64,000 nt of DNA, taken from positions 2,418,001 through 2,482,000 of the forward strand of contig JAHWDD010000004.1 in assembly GCA_023897205.1 (NCBI GenBank), in the 5' to 3' direction. The position numbers and the translations under genes are program-made. The notes beneath the pieces were generated by a model, which saw only the letters and a list, made by a program, of their open reading frames with translations, ran no database searches and had not been told where the DNA came from. Positions 34,319 to 43,586 of the stretch are shown here, piece after piece. Each line of letters starts with the position of its first letter. Within the stretch, counting starts at the first letter, position 1. The stretch comes from Exophiala sp. HKRS030 (taxonomy: Eukaryota; Ascomycota; Eurotiomycetes; Chaetothyriales; Herpotrichiellaceae).

Positions 34319-34915
34319 AAACGTCGAACAGCTGCCTCCGCCCTTAACCGCGATATTCTATCTTCAAAAGCCACTATCAACCTTATCCTAGGACACATAT
34401 TAATAGATTGAATTCATTCCTCTGTGCGTCACATAAAAAAAATAAGTCAGGCTCAACTTTCCGCGCTAGAATGGAAGCTCCACGCAGAACAATGCGTGCA
34501 TTACAGAGGGACCGCACATGTCAGACTCAAGAACCTCTACTTCGAATGAAACAAGCCTAGAGAGGTCAGTCGAAAAAACGTCGACAGGATCAAAGAAATT
34601 TTTTCCTACAGAAACGATTCGTCGTCTGAAGCCCAGACATCATGTTCCCGCTGTGGTGCGAGAGTTCCACTGGCCTCAACAATAGCCAGCTGGCCAAACA
34701 GACTCCGAAAAGCTCATGAACTCGCCTGAGAGATCGTGGAGATGGAAAGCCACCTTCTGGAGAGTCTAAAGCTGGATGAGGAGAGGCTGAACCGCATGAA
34801 GTCGTTAGGTCGTGGCTTGTACTATGTCTCGAAGAATATAGCTGTTGAGTCCGCGTTTGACTGGAGTGAAGACCAGCCAGGAGACAAGTCTGAGGGCGAG
34901 TATGCGGATGGGTGA
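34319..34915 (+). pseudogene. Degenerate ORF of unknown family
   Basis: A single frame can be read for about 200 codons with three in-frame TGA codons (34409-34411, 34547-34549, 34727-34729) and a TAA just before it. Readable parts include RRTAASALNRDILSSKATIN, SALEWKLHAEQCVHYRG, VSRKNVDRIKEIFSY, CSRCGARVP, SWPNRLRKAHEL and LDEERLNRMKSLGRGLYYVS, with an acidic end SEDQPGDKSEGEYAD. CSRCG could be half of a zinc knuckle. I do not recognise the family. The context (decayed genes, AT-rich) suggests a repeat-borne or gene-family relic. At each internal stop an Arg CGA fits, consistent with C-to-T change. Confidence 0.55.
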
Positions 34916-35779
34916 CCAGACTGAGCGAGGATGCTCAGAGGTAGAGTTGCACCTCACAGGAAACGTAAATATGTTGCAATCAGGAGACGTCTCCATCGGT
35001 CACCGTTCACCGTTGCTACGATTCCGTGACCTAAATTCTCGTGATTGTACTGTAGTCCCATAAATGTGGTTACATGAGACATACATAGGTTGACACCCCT
35101 AGATAGTGGCAGACGCCCTAACCGCTGAACATAAGCAACGGTTATTTCTCTGCGTCAAAGTCGACCCACGAGTCTGCGTGACAGCTCCTTCACAGCCTTC
35201 GTTCCTTCACGTTATTCCCGAGGCCTCGCGGAGCCCGGATACCGCTTGCCCTGTAAGACGGCGACACACGCAGATCGACCTGCTCTTGTTCTCGCCGGAC
35301 CTTTCGAAGGTCGGACACAATTTCGATGCCTCTGATCCTTATGGTTACGGCCTCTGTCCGTTTGAGCCTCATCCTAAACCGTGGCACTTTCGACAGTGAA
35401 AGATGTGCCCAAAAGATCTGTTCGGAGCCGCACATAGTGTGGGTAGTAACGGTGTGATACGATATGGTGTCCTCAAATTGCACGTTCTGTGGGGCGATGT
35501 GTTTTTCTTTGTTGTTTTGATTTCAAGATTCAAAGAATGTTGAATTTCCCTCGCACGCATCATCGCCACCGCCTCTTCAAATTGTTCTTTTATTGCCTCG
35601 CTTCAAGATAAGTGAAAAGTTCAAAACCCAAGCCCTCCTCTCACTTTGTTGCGAGTTTCGCATGTGATTCGATATTGCATCGCAACTCCTACAACACTCA
35701 TCCGTCCATCTATCTTTCTTCCTGCGATCCTGCGCCACGTCCCCGTCATCTACAGCTCAAACGTCTCAGGAGAAGGATC
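34916..35779. other. Intergenic upstream of PAQR gene
   Basis: This is the leader and promoter region of the PAQR gene. Short open frames without domains are present. Nothing else is seen. Confidence 0.4.
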
Positions 35780-36915
35780 ATGTCGGGCGCAGAAGTCAAG
35801 AAGCGGCAAGTGCCGCAAGTCAACGGCAACATGAGCACTACCAATAATATCACAAAGAAGTCAAAGAACAAGGCAAAAACCAACGCAAACACCGTGACAT
35901 GGCGGGAGATTTCTGAATGGCATCTTGACAACAAATATATCCTTAGTGGCTACCGACGAGAGAAAGCAAACTATCTGGAGATCCTCACCAGCCTGACTTT
36001 TCTACACAACGAGACTTGCAATACACTCATCTGATTGGGGCTGTCCTCCTACCGCTCGTCGCTACTGTCTTCCTGCGTTACCTGGGCCAGGCTCAGTTTC
36101 ACAATGTCGTGTCCATGGATTATGCCATGTTTGGCATCTACTTCTGGTGTGCCGAAATCTGTTTGATCTTAAGCACAATGTACCACTTGATGCTGCCTCA
36201 TTCGCATCAAGCAGAACAATTCTGGCATGGGATGGATCTGCTTGGTATCGTTGTTGTGACAGTCGGTACATTCACTTCTGGAATTTACTATGTCTTCTTC
36301 TGTGAACCGAGCTTGCAGAAATTGCACTGGGGTATTGTAAGTCTCTCTAAGCGAGAGACCATCGCGCCCTTCACATTACCTTTCTCTCCTAGTAGACCAG
36401 CAGACCAGCAGACCGTGTCACTAACCACGATTTCCAGATTCTATCCACCGGCACTGTCACCGGTGTCCTCATCTCGAATCCCTCGCTCCGAACACCGCGT
36501 TGGCGAAAAGTCAAAGTGAGCGCATTCATTACTTTTGGCGCGTCGTCCTTCATACCCCTATTACATGGAGTAGAGCGATATGGACTTAACTACATGCTCG
36601 AGCACTCGGGCATGAAATGGTATCTACTCGAGCTTGTATTCTATGGCACCGGAGTTAAGCTATACGCGGTATGTCTACACGCCCCCTGCGTTGTCATCCA
36701 CCCTTCTCCCTCAGCAGACTCACATCATTCTACAGTTTCGAACCCCCGAGCGTTTAGCACCAGGTACATTTGATATCTGGGGAAGTTCACACCAGATCTT
36801 TCATGTTGCCATCTTGTGCGCCATGTACACACACGTGGCCGCTCTCCTGCAGGGTTTCACGACCTGCCATGCACTCGACGTGTGCCAGCTTCAGGGCGTT
36901 TCTCAAGCAAGTTGA
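35780..36915 (+). pseudogene. PAQR / haemolysin-III family membrane receptor, frameshifted
   Basis: This is a seven-TM protein of the adiponectin-receptor/Izh family (zinc- and lipid-linked signalling in ER or plasma membrane). The N-terminus is Lys/Asn-rich. Conserved parts appear in order: WHLDNKYILSGYRRE, SLTFLHNETCN, YTHLIGAVLLPL, ILSTMYHLMLPHS, WHGMDLLGI (metal-site region), ISNPSLRTPRWRKV, then after two introns RTPERLAPGTFDIWGSSHQIFHV with the paired His ligands. Between LHNETCN and YTHLIG the frame breaks at about 36020-36022. The family has one more residue (N-V/I-YTHL), so four bases seem lost and the natural frame meets TGA at once. No intron fits there. Either a recent null allele or an assembly error; the rest is intact. 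Confidence 0.7.
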
Positions 36916-37421
36916 AGCTATGCCGAAGGTTGGGTTACTATGAGTTGCTGTGGAAAAGATGAAAGTAGAAAGCAATCAGCGATGAAGGCGAAATAGATCA
37001 AGCTCCGGGACCCATTAGGCTGCACGTAGCTATTGCTCATGACCAAGGCTTTAATTACACATACTCTTACCGGACTTAACAGCATATTCACCTTCCATCG
37101 TGCAGCTCAATATGGGCCAGCGCTGCCTACAACGAGCCACTCACAAGGCGTAACGGCTCGTATATTTTCGTATCTCGGATCAACTATTCTTCCCTCTTTC
37201 CCTCCTTCCGGCCCCGGGATTGGTTTGTTCCGCTTCGGCAATTCCAATGTCCATAGCCCAACATCACCTCATTACAAATGTAACGAATAAAAATACTTTA
37301 CTAGAGATGTAGATATAGATGGCGTTGTGGTATAAAAGCAAGGCGATAAACCTAAACACCACAAACTGCTTTTACAGAGTAAAGATCTACCTTAAAGCAA
37401 GGTCCCAACATCATCGTCACC
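36916..37421. other. Intergenic, promoter of alpha/beta hydrolase
   Basis: About 500 bp with a TATA box near its right end. No gene is seen. Confidence 0.4.
37331..37338 (+). promoter_or_regulatory. TATA box of the hydrolase gene
   Basis: TATAAAAG about 85-90 bp before the ATG at 37422. Confidence 0.5.
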
Positions 37422-38568
37422 ATGCCACCACAAAGTCCAGAAGATCTCGACACTCGTGCGGTCATTGACCCAGAGATTGACGCTGTATGAGTCCACATCA
37501 TACTCTCTCTCTCTCTATATCTATATATATATATGGTCGATCATGAGCAACTGACACGCCAATGTATATTTCTAGATCCTCAAATCGGGCAAATTCACCT
37601 TACCCAAACTCGACACATCATCAGTCGAAGCCGGGATCAAACAACTACGCAACCTGGAGACGCTCTTCCCTCCACCACCACCGACCCCCGAAGTCGCAGA
37701 GTCCATTCACGAATTCACTGCGCGTGACGGCTTCCGACTCGTTTACCACATCTTCCAACCCGCAACTTCTCCGACCCGAGGTGCCCGACGACCACTCCTG
37801 ATCTACTGGCACGGCGGCGGCGGTTGCATGGGCGATCCGTACTCGGTCTGCACCGTGGCTCGAGACCTGGTGGTGGCGCACGACATGGTGGTCGTGAGTC
37901 CGCAGTACCGTTTGGCCCCCGAACACCCGTGGCCCACGGGGATGAACGACGCTTGGGACGCCTTTGTACACGTTTCCACCACGGCGTCTTCACTTACTCT
38001 CGGAGCCGACGTTTCCGCCGGCCTTCTCCTGGGTGGTGTCAGCCAGGGCACTCGCCTCTCAAGCCTCGTCGCCCTACAGGCCAAAGGTGCCATCGCCGCG
38101 ACCACCCCGCAACCGCAACTCCCCAGGGTGACCGGTCTGTACTTTGACGCCCCTTCTTTCATGACACCGGACAATGTACCCGAGGAGTACAGGTCACAAT
38201 ACCGTTCTCGACACGACGAGAGATGTCTCACGGCGCCCGTCCTCGACGCCGACACAAAGGCACTCTTCGACAGGGCTTTCCAGGCCGACCAGACGTCACC
38301 CCTGTACGTGGCGTTGAACACGATGCCTCTGTCCAAGCACGCCGGGGTGGCCGACCGTGCATACTTTTCCGTCTGTGGGATGGACATTCTGAGGGATGAC
38401 GGGTTGATCTACGCGGATATACTGGAGAAGACGGGGGTCGAGACCCGCGTGACAATGTACCCTGGCACGCCACACGTATTTTGGTCCATCTTTCGAATGA
38501 CGACTCAGGCCCAGAAATGGAAACAAGACAAGACAGATGGTGTAAAATGGTTACTCGGGAGAGAGTGA
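37422..38568 (+). CDS. Alpha/beta hydrolase fold-3 (HSL-like) esterase
   Basis: This is a cytosolic carboxyl-ester hydrolase of about 351 aa. Exon 1 (37422-37483) encodes MPPQSPEDLDTRAVIDPE. Exon 2 (37576-38568) carries the fold: oxyanion-hole motif YWHGGGGCMGD, YRLAPEHPWP (the usual HSL motif), nucleophile elbow GVSQGT, an Asp in CGMDILRDD and a His in GTPHVFW. The elbow keeps the Ser of GxSxG, but the common GDSAGG is altered to GVSQGT, so substrate or activity may differ from typical family members. The intron contains CT and TA microsatellites. It is convergent with an SDR gene (about 110 bp between stops, bridged by a TA repeat). Confidence 0.87.
37502..37535. repeat. (CT)n(TA)n microsatellite within hydrolase intron
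   Basis: A CT run passes directly into a TA run inside the single intron of the hydrolase gene. Confidence 0.8.
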
Positions 38569-38640
38569 GTGTATGTCCATGTGATTGAGCAATTCTGGAC
38601 ATTGGTATTGTGTAGAATGTACTTTCCCTACTCTTTCGAT

Positions 38641-38674
38641 GTATATATGTATATATATATATATATATATATAC
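38641..38674. repeat. (TA)n microsatellite between convergent genes
   Basis: An almost pure TA run lies between the stops of the hydrolase and the SDR. It may form part of both 3' ends. Confidence 0.85.
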
Positions 38675-38678
38675 CAAA

Positions 38679-39467
38679 CTACAACAAAAATGCCCCTCCG
38701 TCAGACCTGATCACCGTCCCCGTACAATTCTTGTCCTTCATAGAGTAAAGGTAAGATTCGGCCACGTCCTCCACGTGCCCGACCTGACCCGTGGTCATTT
38801 TTTTGGCGTACTGTTGGAAGGCGGCGTCGCGGACCTTGGGGTCCTTGAAACTGCCGTCCCACAATTCGGTCCTGACCGCCCCCGGACTGACGATGTTGAC
38901 CCTGATCGGGGCCAGTTCCAGAGCAAACTGCCTGCACATGCCGTGCAAACCCGTCATGTAAGGTGTGATGGCCGACCAGTTCGGGTTCGGTTTCTCGCTC
39001 ACCCCTCCGGTGGTCAAGGTGACGCTGCTGGCGACCCCGGGCACCAGGTGGTCCCGGGCGTACTTGGTCACCAAGAACGGGGCGAAAAACCGTACCATGC
39101 CGGCTTGTTTGAAAAAGGCGAAGTCGACCTGGTCGAGTGGTTTGATCCCGAGTGTATCGCCGGCCGTGAAAACGACGTGGTCGAGTTTGTTCGGGATGGC
39201 GGCGTAGAGACCTTTGACGTTGGATTCCAGGTTGGCCTCGTCGGACAGGTCGCACGGTATACCCGTGACGCGGGTGGTGGTGTCGATGTCGTCGGGGTAA
39301 GTCTCTCTGAGACGGGCAATGGTGGAATCGATTTTCGATTGACGGGATGAAGAAATGTAGACGTTTGAGGCTCCGTGTTCGACGAGCCCCTTGACGACTC
39401 CGTAACCTATGCCGGATGTGCCTCCGATCACGAGGACGGACGTCCCTGACAGTTTGCGGGTGGCCAT
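38679..39467 (-). CDS. Short-chain dehydrogenase-like protein without YxxxK
   Basis: This is a single-exon Rossmann-fold protein of 262 aa. The nucleotide-binding motif GGTSGIGYGVV lies near residue 14, followed by DHVVFTAGD and VRVNIVSPGAVRTELW. The normal catalytic pair is not seen: the tyrosine in TPYMTGLHG is followed at +4 by Leu instead of Lys, although the helix (MCRQFALELAPI) is in place. It belongs to a group of fungal SDRs with this change and may be a reductase with altered chemistry or a binding protein. The ATG at 39467 starts MATRKLSGTS right before the Rossmann strand. The longer open frame adds unlikely sequence. No signal peptide is seen. Confidence 0.85.
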   Translation of the reverse strand: MATRKLSGTSVLVIGGTSGIGYGVVKGLVEHGASNVYISSSRQSKIDSTIARLRETYPDDIDTTTRVTGIPCDLSDEANLESNVKGLYAAIPNKLDHVVFTAGDTLGIKPLDQVDFAFFKQAGMVRFFAPFLVTKYARDHLVPGVASSVTLTTGGVSEKPNPNWSAITPYMTGLHGMCRQFALELAPIRVNIVSPGAVRTELWDGSFKDPKVRDAAFQQYAKKMTTGQVGHVEDVAESYLYSMKDKNCTGTVIRSDGGAFLL

Positions 39468-40279
39468 GGTTTGGGGGGGTTGGCAGTGGTACCAGGTAAT
39501 CGAAAAGGGGGTATGAATGCCAGCTATAGGTACGTGAATATATGGGGTGGGCGAGTCAAAGTACGATAAGCAAAGTTGAGAGGAACGAGAAAAGACGTGA
39601 TGATAAATCAAGGGGGGAGGGAGGGAGATTCTTGACATTTTTATATCTTTTGGCCTTGAAACCTGAAACCCTTCTCTGGTCCTCCTCATGTTACATCTTG
39701 GCTTTGGTTATTAATGTCTCTACTGCTCCAAAGTTAGCTTATACTCCGTACATGACTCCGTACCGCTCACATCGAATCACAGTCACTCAATCAATCATTT
39801 GCCCTCTCCCCTTGTCTACACAAGAGGAAATATCCGGACATAAACCAAACTTCCCCACCAGATGTTTGAACTTAACTCCGTCTCGAACCGTCAGATCTCG
39901 ACCAATGAGAACGAAACAACCCTTTTGGGAAGACCGTCGAGGTCATACATACATTCATACAGCACACATCACACACCTTAAGAGACGAGTACTCGTATGG
40001 GTATGAGATTAAAGAAATCCCATCACCTTGACTGTGAATTAATAATTTAGTCTCCGACCGACCGGTGAAATATATTCTCACTGTCATCATTACCACCCAA
40101 AGACCACATCTCTGTCTGGAGACATTCTTCTTTCTCGCCCCAGAATAGTTTCGGTAAAAACATGCCCATTCATTCATTCACTATCCCAAGTAACTCCCTC
40201 AAGTTCTTCTACCTTGTCACTAAATCATATCCTCCACATCCTCCCAAAGTCCATCTACCACAAACCAAAAAAAAGGGCG
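39468..40279. other. Intergenic between SDR and GH76 gene
   Basis: This is the promoter of the SDR and 3' flank of the GH76 gene. It holds a TACTCCGTA motif at 39742-39750 with a near copy at 39755-39763. A TATAAAAA-like element lies near 39640 on the minus strand. No gene is seen. Confidence 0.4.
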
Positions 40280-41416
40280 TCACATGACAGCATGGATGGC
40301 AGCCATGACATCCAAAGCAGCCAGTTGACTATGACTGGTCACCACGTCCATCGGTCCCGCCCACCAAGGGCCATACTGACCGTGGCCGTTGGTGTCGCGA
40401 TCCTGTAAACTCCAAAATTGTTGTTGGACGAATTCCACAATCTCGTCCTGCAACCCGACATCGATCCCGTCCCGCTTTAGTATCTTGTACAATTTCACCA
40501 GGTTCCGAAGCAAGATGGCTTTGAACCCGACGGCGTCGTCGTCCTGCCACGCCGACAACGGATCACCACCGAGACGAGGATAAGCGTCACGTTCAGTCAA
40601 CGTTCCGTCTCGGTCAACCCAATTGGTCCTGTTCATCGAGTACATGGCCATCAGACACGCTTGATCCAGGTACATTTGCATCACGGCTGACGAGGAGGAA
40701 GAACCAGCCGTGTCATTCTTACCAACCGCGTCATATATCGCAATCGACGCCGCAATCGCCTGTCCCGTATTATAAGTGTAATTCGCGTCAAACGTCTCTC
40801 CGGTTTGGATGTCGATGTGGTCCAGAACGAGAAAATCGTCGGCCACGTACCGACAACGGTAGATCCAATCCATGCTCAGGATGGCGTATTCCAAGAGCAA
40901 GTTCCTCGCGTACGCATCTTCGGTTTGGGTCGACAGACGTGCCGAGAGTTCCGAAAACAACCCCGTCGTGATGGAATTGACTTGGGTCTCGTTGCTCAGG
41001 TCCGTCCACAAGACCCCTCCCGCCATGTCGACGCTGTTGATGATGATCTGTCCGGGAGAAATCATGTACGGCACGACGTGACTCCAGATGGCCTCGACGA
41101 CGGTCAAGTGTTGTACGTCTTGCGTGACCTCGTACAGCTCCAAGAGACCCATGGCCCACCACATGCTGTCGTCGTTGTAGTCGTTGATACAGTCCTCTGT
41201 CCCGTTTTGTACCTTGGAGACCAACTCGTCCAGCTGCCCGGTGTTTGTGGATCTGTTGGACCAGGCATCGTGAAGGGCGATCGCGGTGTATCCGTTTGCC
41301 GTTTGCCACCAGGTGATTCCCGCAATCTGACCGTTGTCCTGCTTCGAACCGAAAAAGACATCGATGGCAGGTTGTGTGATGTTGAAAGGGAACGTCTGCA
41401 AGTACGAGAGAGCCAT
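40280..41416 (-). CDS. Glycoside hydrolase family 76-like (alpha-1,6-mannanase type)
   Basis: This is a 378-aa (alpha/alpha)6-barrel protein of the family that includes fungal cell-wall Dfg5/Dcw1 and bacterial endo-alpha-1,6-mannanases. The paired Asp motif is present in YNDDSMWWAMGLLELYEV (about residue 80). Other family marks are TWWQTANGYTAIALHDAW, GGVLWT, YTYNTGQAIAA and GPWWAGPMDV. Two features are odd: no signal peptide precedes the barrel, and the C-terminus lacks a GPI signal. Either a small upstream exon is missed or this is an intracellular form. The ATG at 41416 is the first in the barrel frame. Ser/Asn-rich NDTAGSSSSSAV forms a loop. Confidence 0.82.
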   Translation of the reverse strand: MALSYLQTFPFNITQPAIDVFFGSKQDNGQIAGITWWQTANGYTAIALHDAWSNRSTNTGQLDELVSKVQNGTEDCINDYNDDSMWWAMGLLELYEVTQDVQHLTVVEAIWSHVVPYMISPGQIIINSVDMAGGVLWTDLSNETQVNSITTGLFSELSARLSTQTEDAYARNLLLEYAILSMDWIYRCRYVADDFLVLDHIDIQTGETFDANYTYNTGQAIAASIAIYDAVGKNDTAGSSSSSAVMQMYLDQACLMAMYSMNRTNWVDRDGTLTERDAYPRLGGDPLSAWQDDDAVGFKAILLRNLVKLYKILKRDGIDVGLQDEIVEFVQQQFWSLQDRDTNGHGQYGPWWAGPMDVVTSHSQLAALDVMAAIHAVM

Positions 41417-42563
41417 GGGAGGGAAAGAGACAGGAAGAGATGTAGCACCCAGATTTTGGCACCAAAAAAAGACTCACCATCTTGTTTAGTCCAGTACAGT
41501 CTGGGCGGCCAGTTTTTATCAATGCCTCGACACATGGACACACACAGCATGCACCAAAAAAAAAAACAAAGCAAACGGGCGTCGTTGACATTGCATACCT
41601 CATACGCTCGACTTGACGCCGAGGTGAGCCTTGCGTGTTACACTGCATGTCATTGGATGCGAGTTGTAGATTCACAACATCAAAGAAGAAGAAAAGTCGA
41701 CCGACATTATCCGCTCGGAGTGACAAGAGGGAGTCGGGACAGAAAGGACGCTTGACATTGGTACCTATGAGCGGTGCTGTGGTGTCTTTTGTTCACCCTG
41801 CAACAATCACTGGCAACACGTCGCAAGAGTGACAGGGCCGCGCATGCTGTAGACCCGGTGGTTGTAGCAACCAACAAAACCTCGAGGTCGACAGTAGGCC
41901 GTGAGAAACGACGGTGCCTGCAGCCATTATGGAGCAATATATCTCGAAGCCACGTACGTCTGTCCTTTTTTGCCATTTCCTCTTGGACACTGAGACACTG
42001 AGGCCCCCAGGCTCAAGTCACGTCCGTCGAATGACGGATGACAACGAAAACCCAACCGGCAACGGATTTGGGACGCAACGCACGACCCGTAATGTCCGTG
42101 ATGGGTACCATGTCGTTGACTCGAAAGGAAGCGCAGACTTTGATCGACTTGAAAGAGGCGGAGTGATATCGATGATACAATTGATTGCAAGGAAAACTCG
42201 AGAAAGATCTTCCCTCGCCGCATCCTCGTCGCCGTCCCAAAAAGGTCTAGTGCCGGGAAGCCACTGAACATGTCCCGAAAAGGGTTTAGACTTGATCTTT
42301 GCCCCTTGGGTACTTTCAACTCAGATATGCAAACAACGAAACAGAATCACAGTATCTCCAAACTCCGCGATAGTGTGGCCGATGTCTCCGTCGAACATGA
42401 ATGGAGATGAGTAGAAAGAGGTAAGGTCTATATATAAGAGGCAAGAAAGCTGGACTTGATGTCTTTGCAATCTTCACTCCCTCTCACATCTTCCCCAGTA
42501 TCCAGTCAAAGAAGTATTTGTTCCAACACCATTTTACCTCGTCCTTGAGCATTTCTTGTCACC
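41417..42563. other. Divergent intergenic, GH76 (-) and SDR (+)
   Basis: This is 1.1 kb without a supported gene. Possible 5' exons of the GH76 gene cannot be excluded near 41450-41560. The SDR core promoter lies at its right end. Confidence 0.4.
42431..42438 (+). promoter_or_regulatory. TATA box of the SDR gene
   Basis: TATATAAG about 126-133 bp before the ATG at 42564, followed by a CT-rich leader (near 42470-42500), as in highly expressed fungal genes. Confidence 0.5.
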
Positions 42564-43331
42564 ATGACTTCTACCATGTCCAAGATTCTCATTTTCGGAG
42601 GCACCGGTGGCATAGGTGAATCTTTCGCCCGTGCCTTGCACAAAATGGGTAAAAAGGTCATCATTACCGGCCGACGTGAAGACCGACTTGGGTCGCTGGC
42701 CAAGGAACTTCCGGGTCTGGAGACGTACACCATGGACAACAGCGATTTGGGTGCTATCCCCAGACACGCCAATACCCTCATAGCCAAATACCCCGACGTC
42801 GACACCGTCTGGGTCAATTCGGGGGTTCAATACCAGGGGAGTTTCAAGTCACTCGACGGTTTTGGTGACGAAAAAATCATCAACGAAATCAACGTCAACC
42901 TGACCGCACCGATCATCCTCGCCAGGTACTTTGTACCTCACCTGATCTCGCTGGACCGTGACGAGGGCACGACCTTCATGGTCACCTCTTCCGGAATCGC
43001 CTTCGTCCCCGCCGGCTTGTTCCCGGTCTACTCCCCGACAAAAGCAGGGGTGCACTCTTTCATGGTCGGTCTGAGACAATCGATCAAAGGCGACGACGCC
43101 AATATCAACTTCATCGAGATCGTCCCACCTTACGTCAGGACCGACCTGGACGTCGCCAATCGTCTCTGGCACGCAATCACCCCCATGGAACTGGACGATT
43201 TCACCCGCGACACCCTGAAAGAGCTGGAAAAACCGGCCAAGGAACTCAAAGAGGTCGCGGCCGGCACCGCCATCCCACGTGTCCGGGCTTGGAGAGACGC
43301 TTTCAACCCGTTGTTGAGAATGGGTGGTTGA
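42564..43331 (+). CDS. Short-chain dehydrogenase/reductase (DltE-like)
   Basis: This is a single-exon cytosolic NAD(P)-dependent oxidoreductase of 255 aa. It has the glycine motif GGTGGIGESFA near residue 12, GRREDRLG in the position that often selects NADP, VNSGVQYQG for the NAG region, Ser in VTSSGIAFVP, and the catalytic YSPTKAGVHSF (Tyr and Lys present). VPPYVRTDL follows at the nucleotide-ribose loop. Everything needed for activity is seen. The substrate is unknown. It is convergent with the SLATT gene (255 bp between stops). The promoter has a good TATA box. Confidence 0.9.
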   Translation: MTSTMSKILIFGGTGGIGESFARALHKMGKKVIITGRREDRLGSLAKELPGLETYTMDNSDLGAIPRHANTLIAKYPDVDTVWVNSGVQYQGSFKSLDGFGDEKIINEINVNLTAPIILARYFVPHLISLDRDEGTTFMVTSSGIAFVPAGLFPVYSPTKAGVHSFMVGLRQSIKGDDANINFIEIVPPYVRTDLDVANRLWHAITPMELDDFTRDTLKELEKPAKELKEVAAGTAIPRVRAWRDAFNPLLRMGG

Positions 43332-43586
43332 AGGGAAAAAGAGGGCTAACCGAAGCAAAACACGAGATTCGTACTCGTACCATGACAGTACGGGTTCAAG
43401 AAGACGCATGGCAGCTCAGTAGATACAACTTCATAGACTAAGGTATTTGGCAAAAGTAGATGTTAGATAACCTAAGCATATGCATTGGCATAGCATTTGC
43501 ATAGTAGGGAATATTTAAACCCCCCCCCCAAAAAACAATCATTCAGTCATTATCACCACTTGAAAGTCACACCATCTCAGACTTCT

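Noticed and set aside
33900..34915. Transposon or retrotransposon call
   Set aside because: No terminal repeats, reverse transcriptase, integrase or DDE motif could be read; only decay signs are visible.
38775..39350. 191-codon plus-strand open frame
   Set aside because: Antisense to the SDR gene.
40805..41755. 316-codon plus-strand open frame
   Set aside because: It lies antisense to the GH76 gene, has no domain, and owes its length to codon bias of the real gene.
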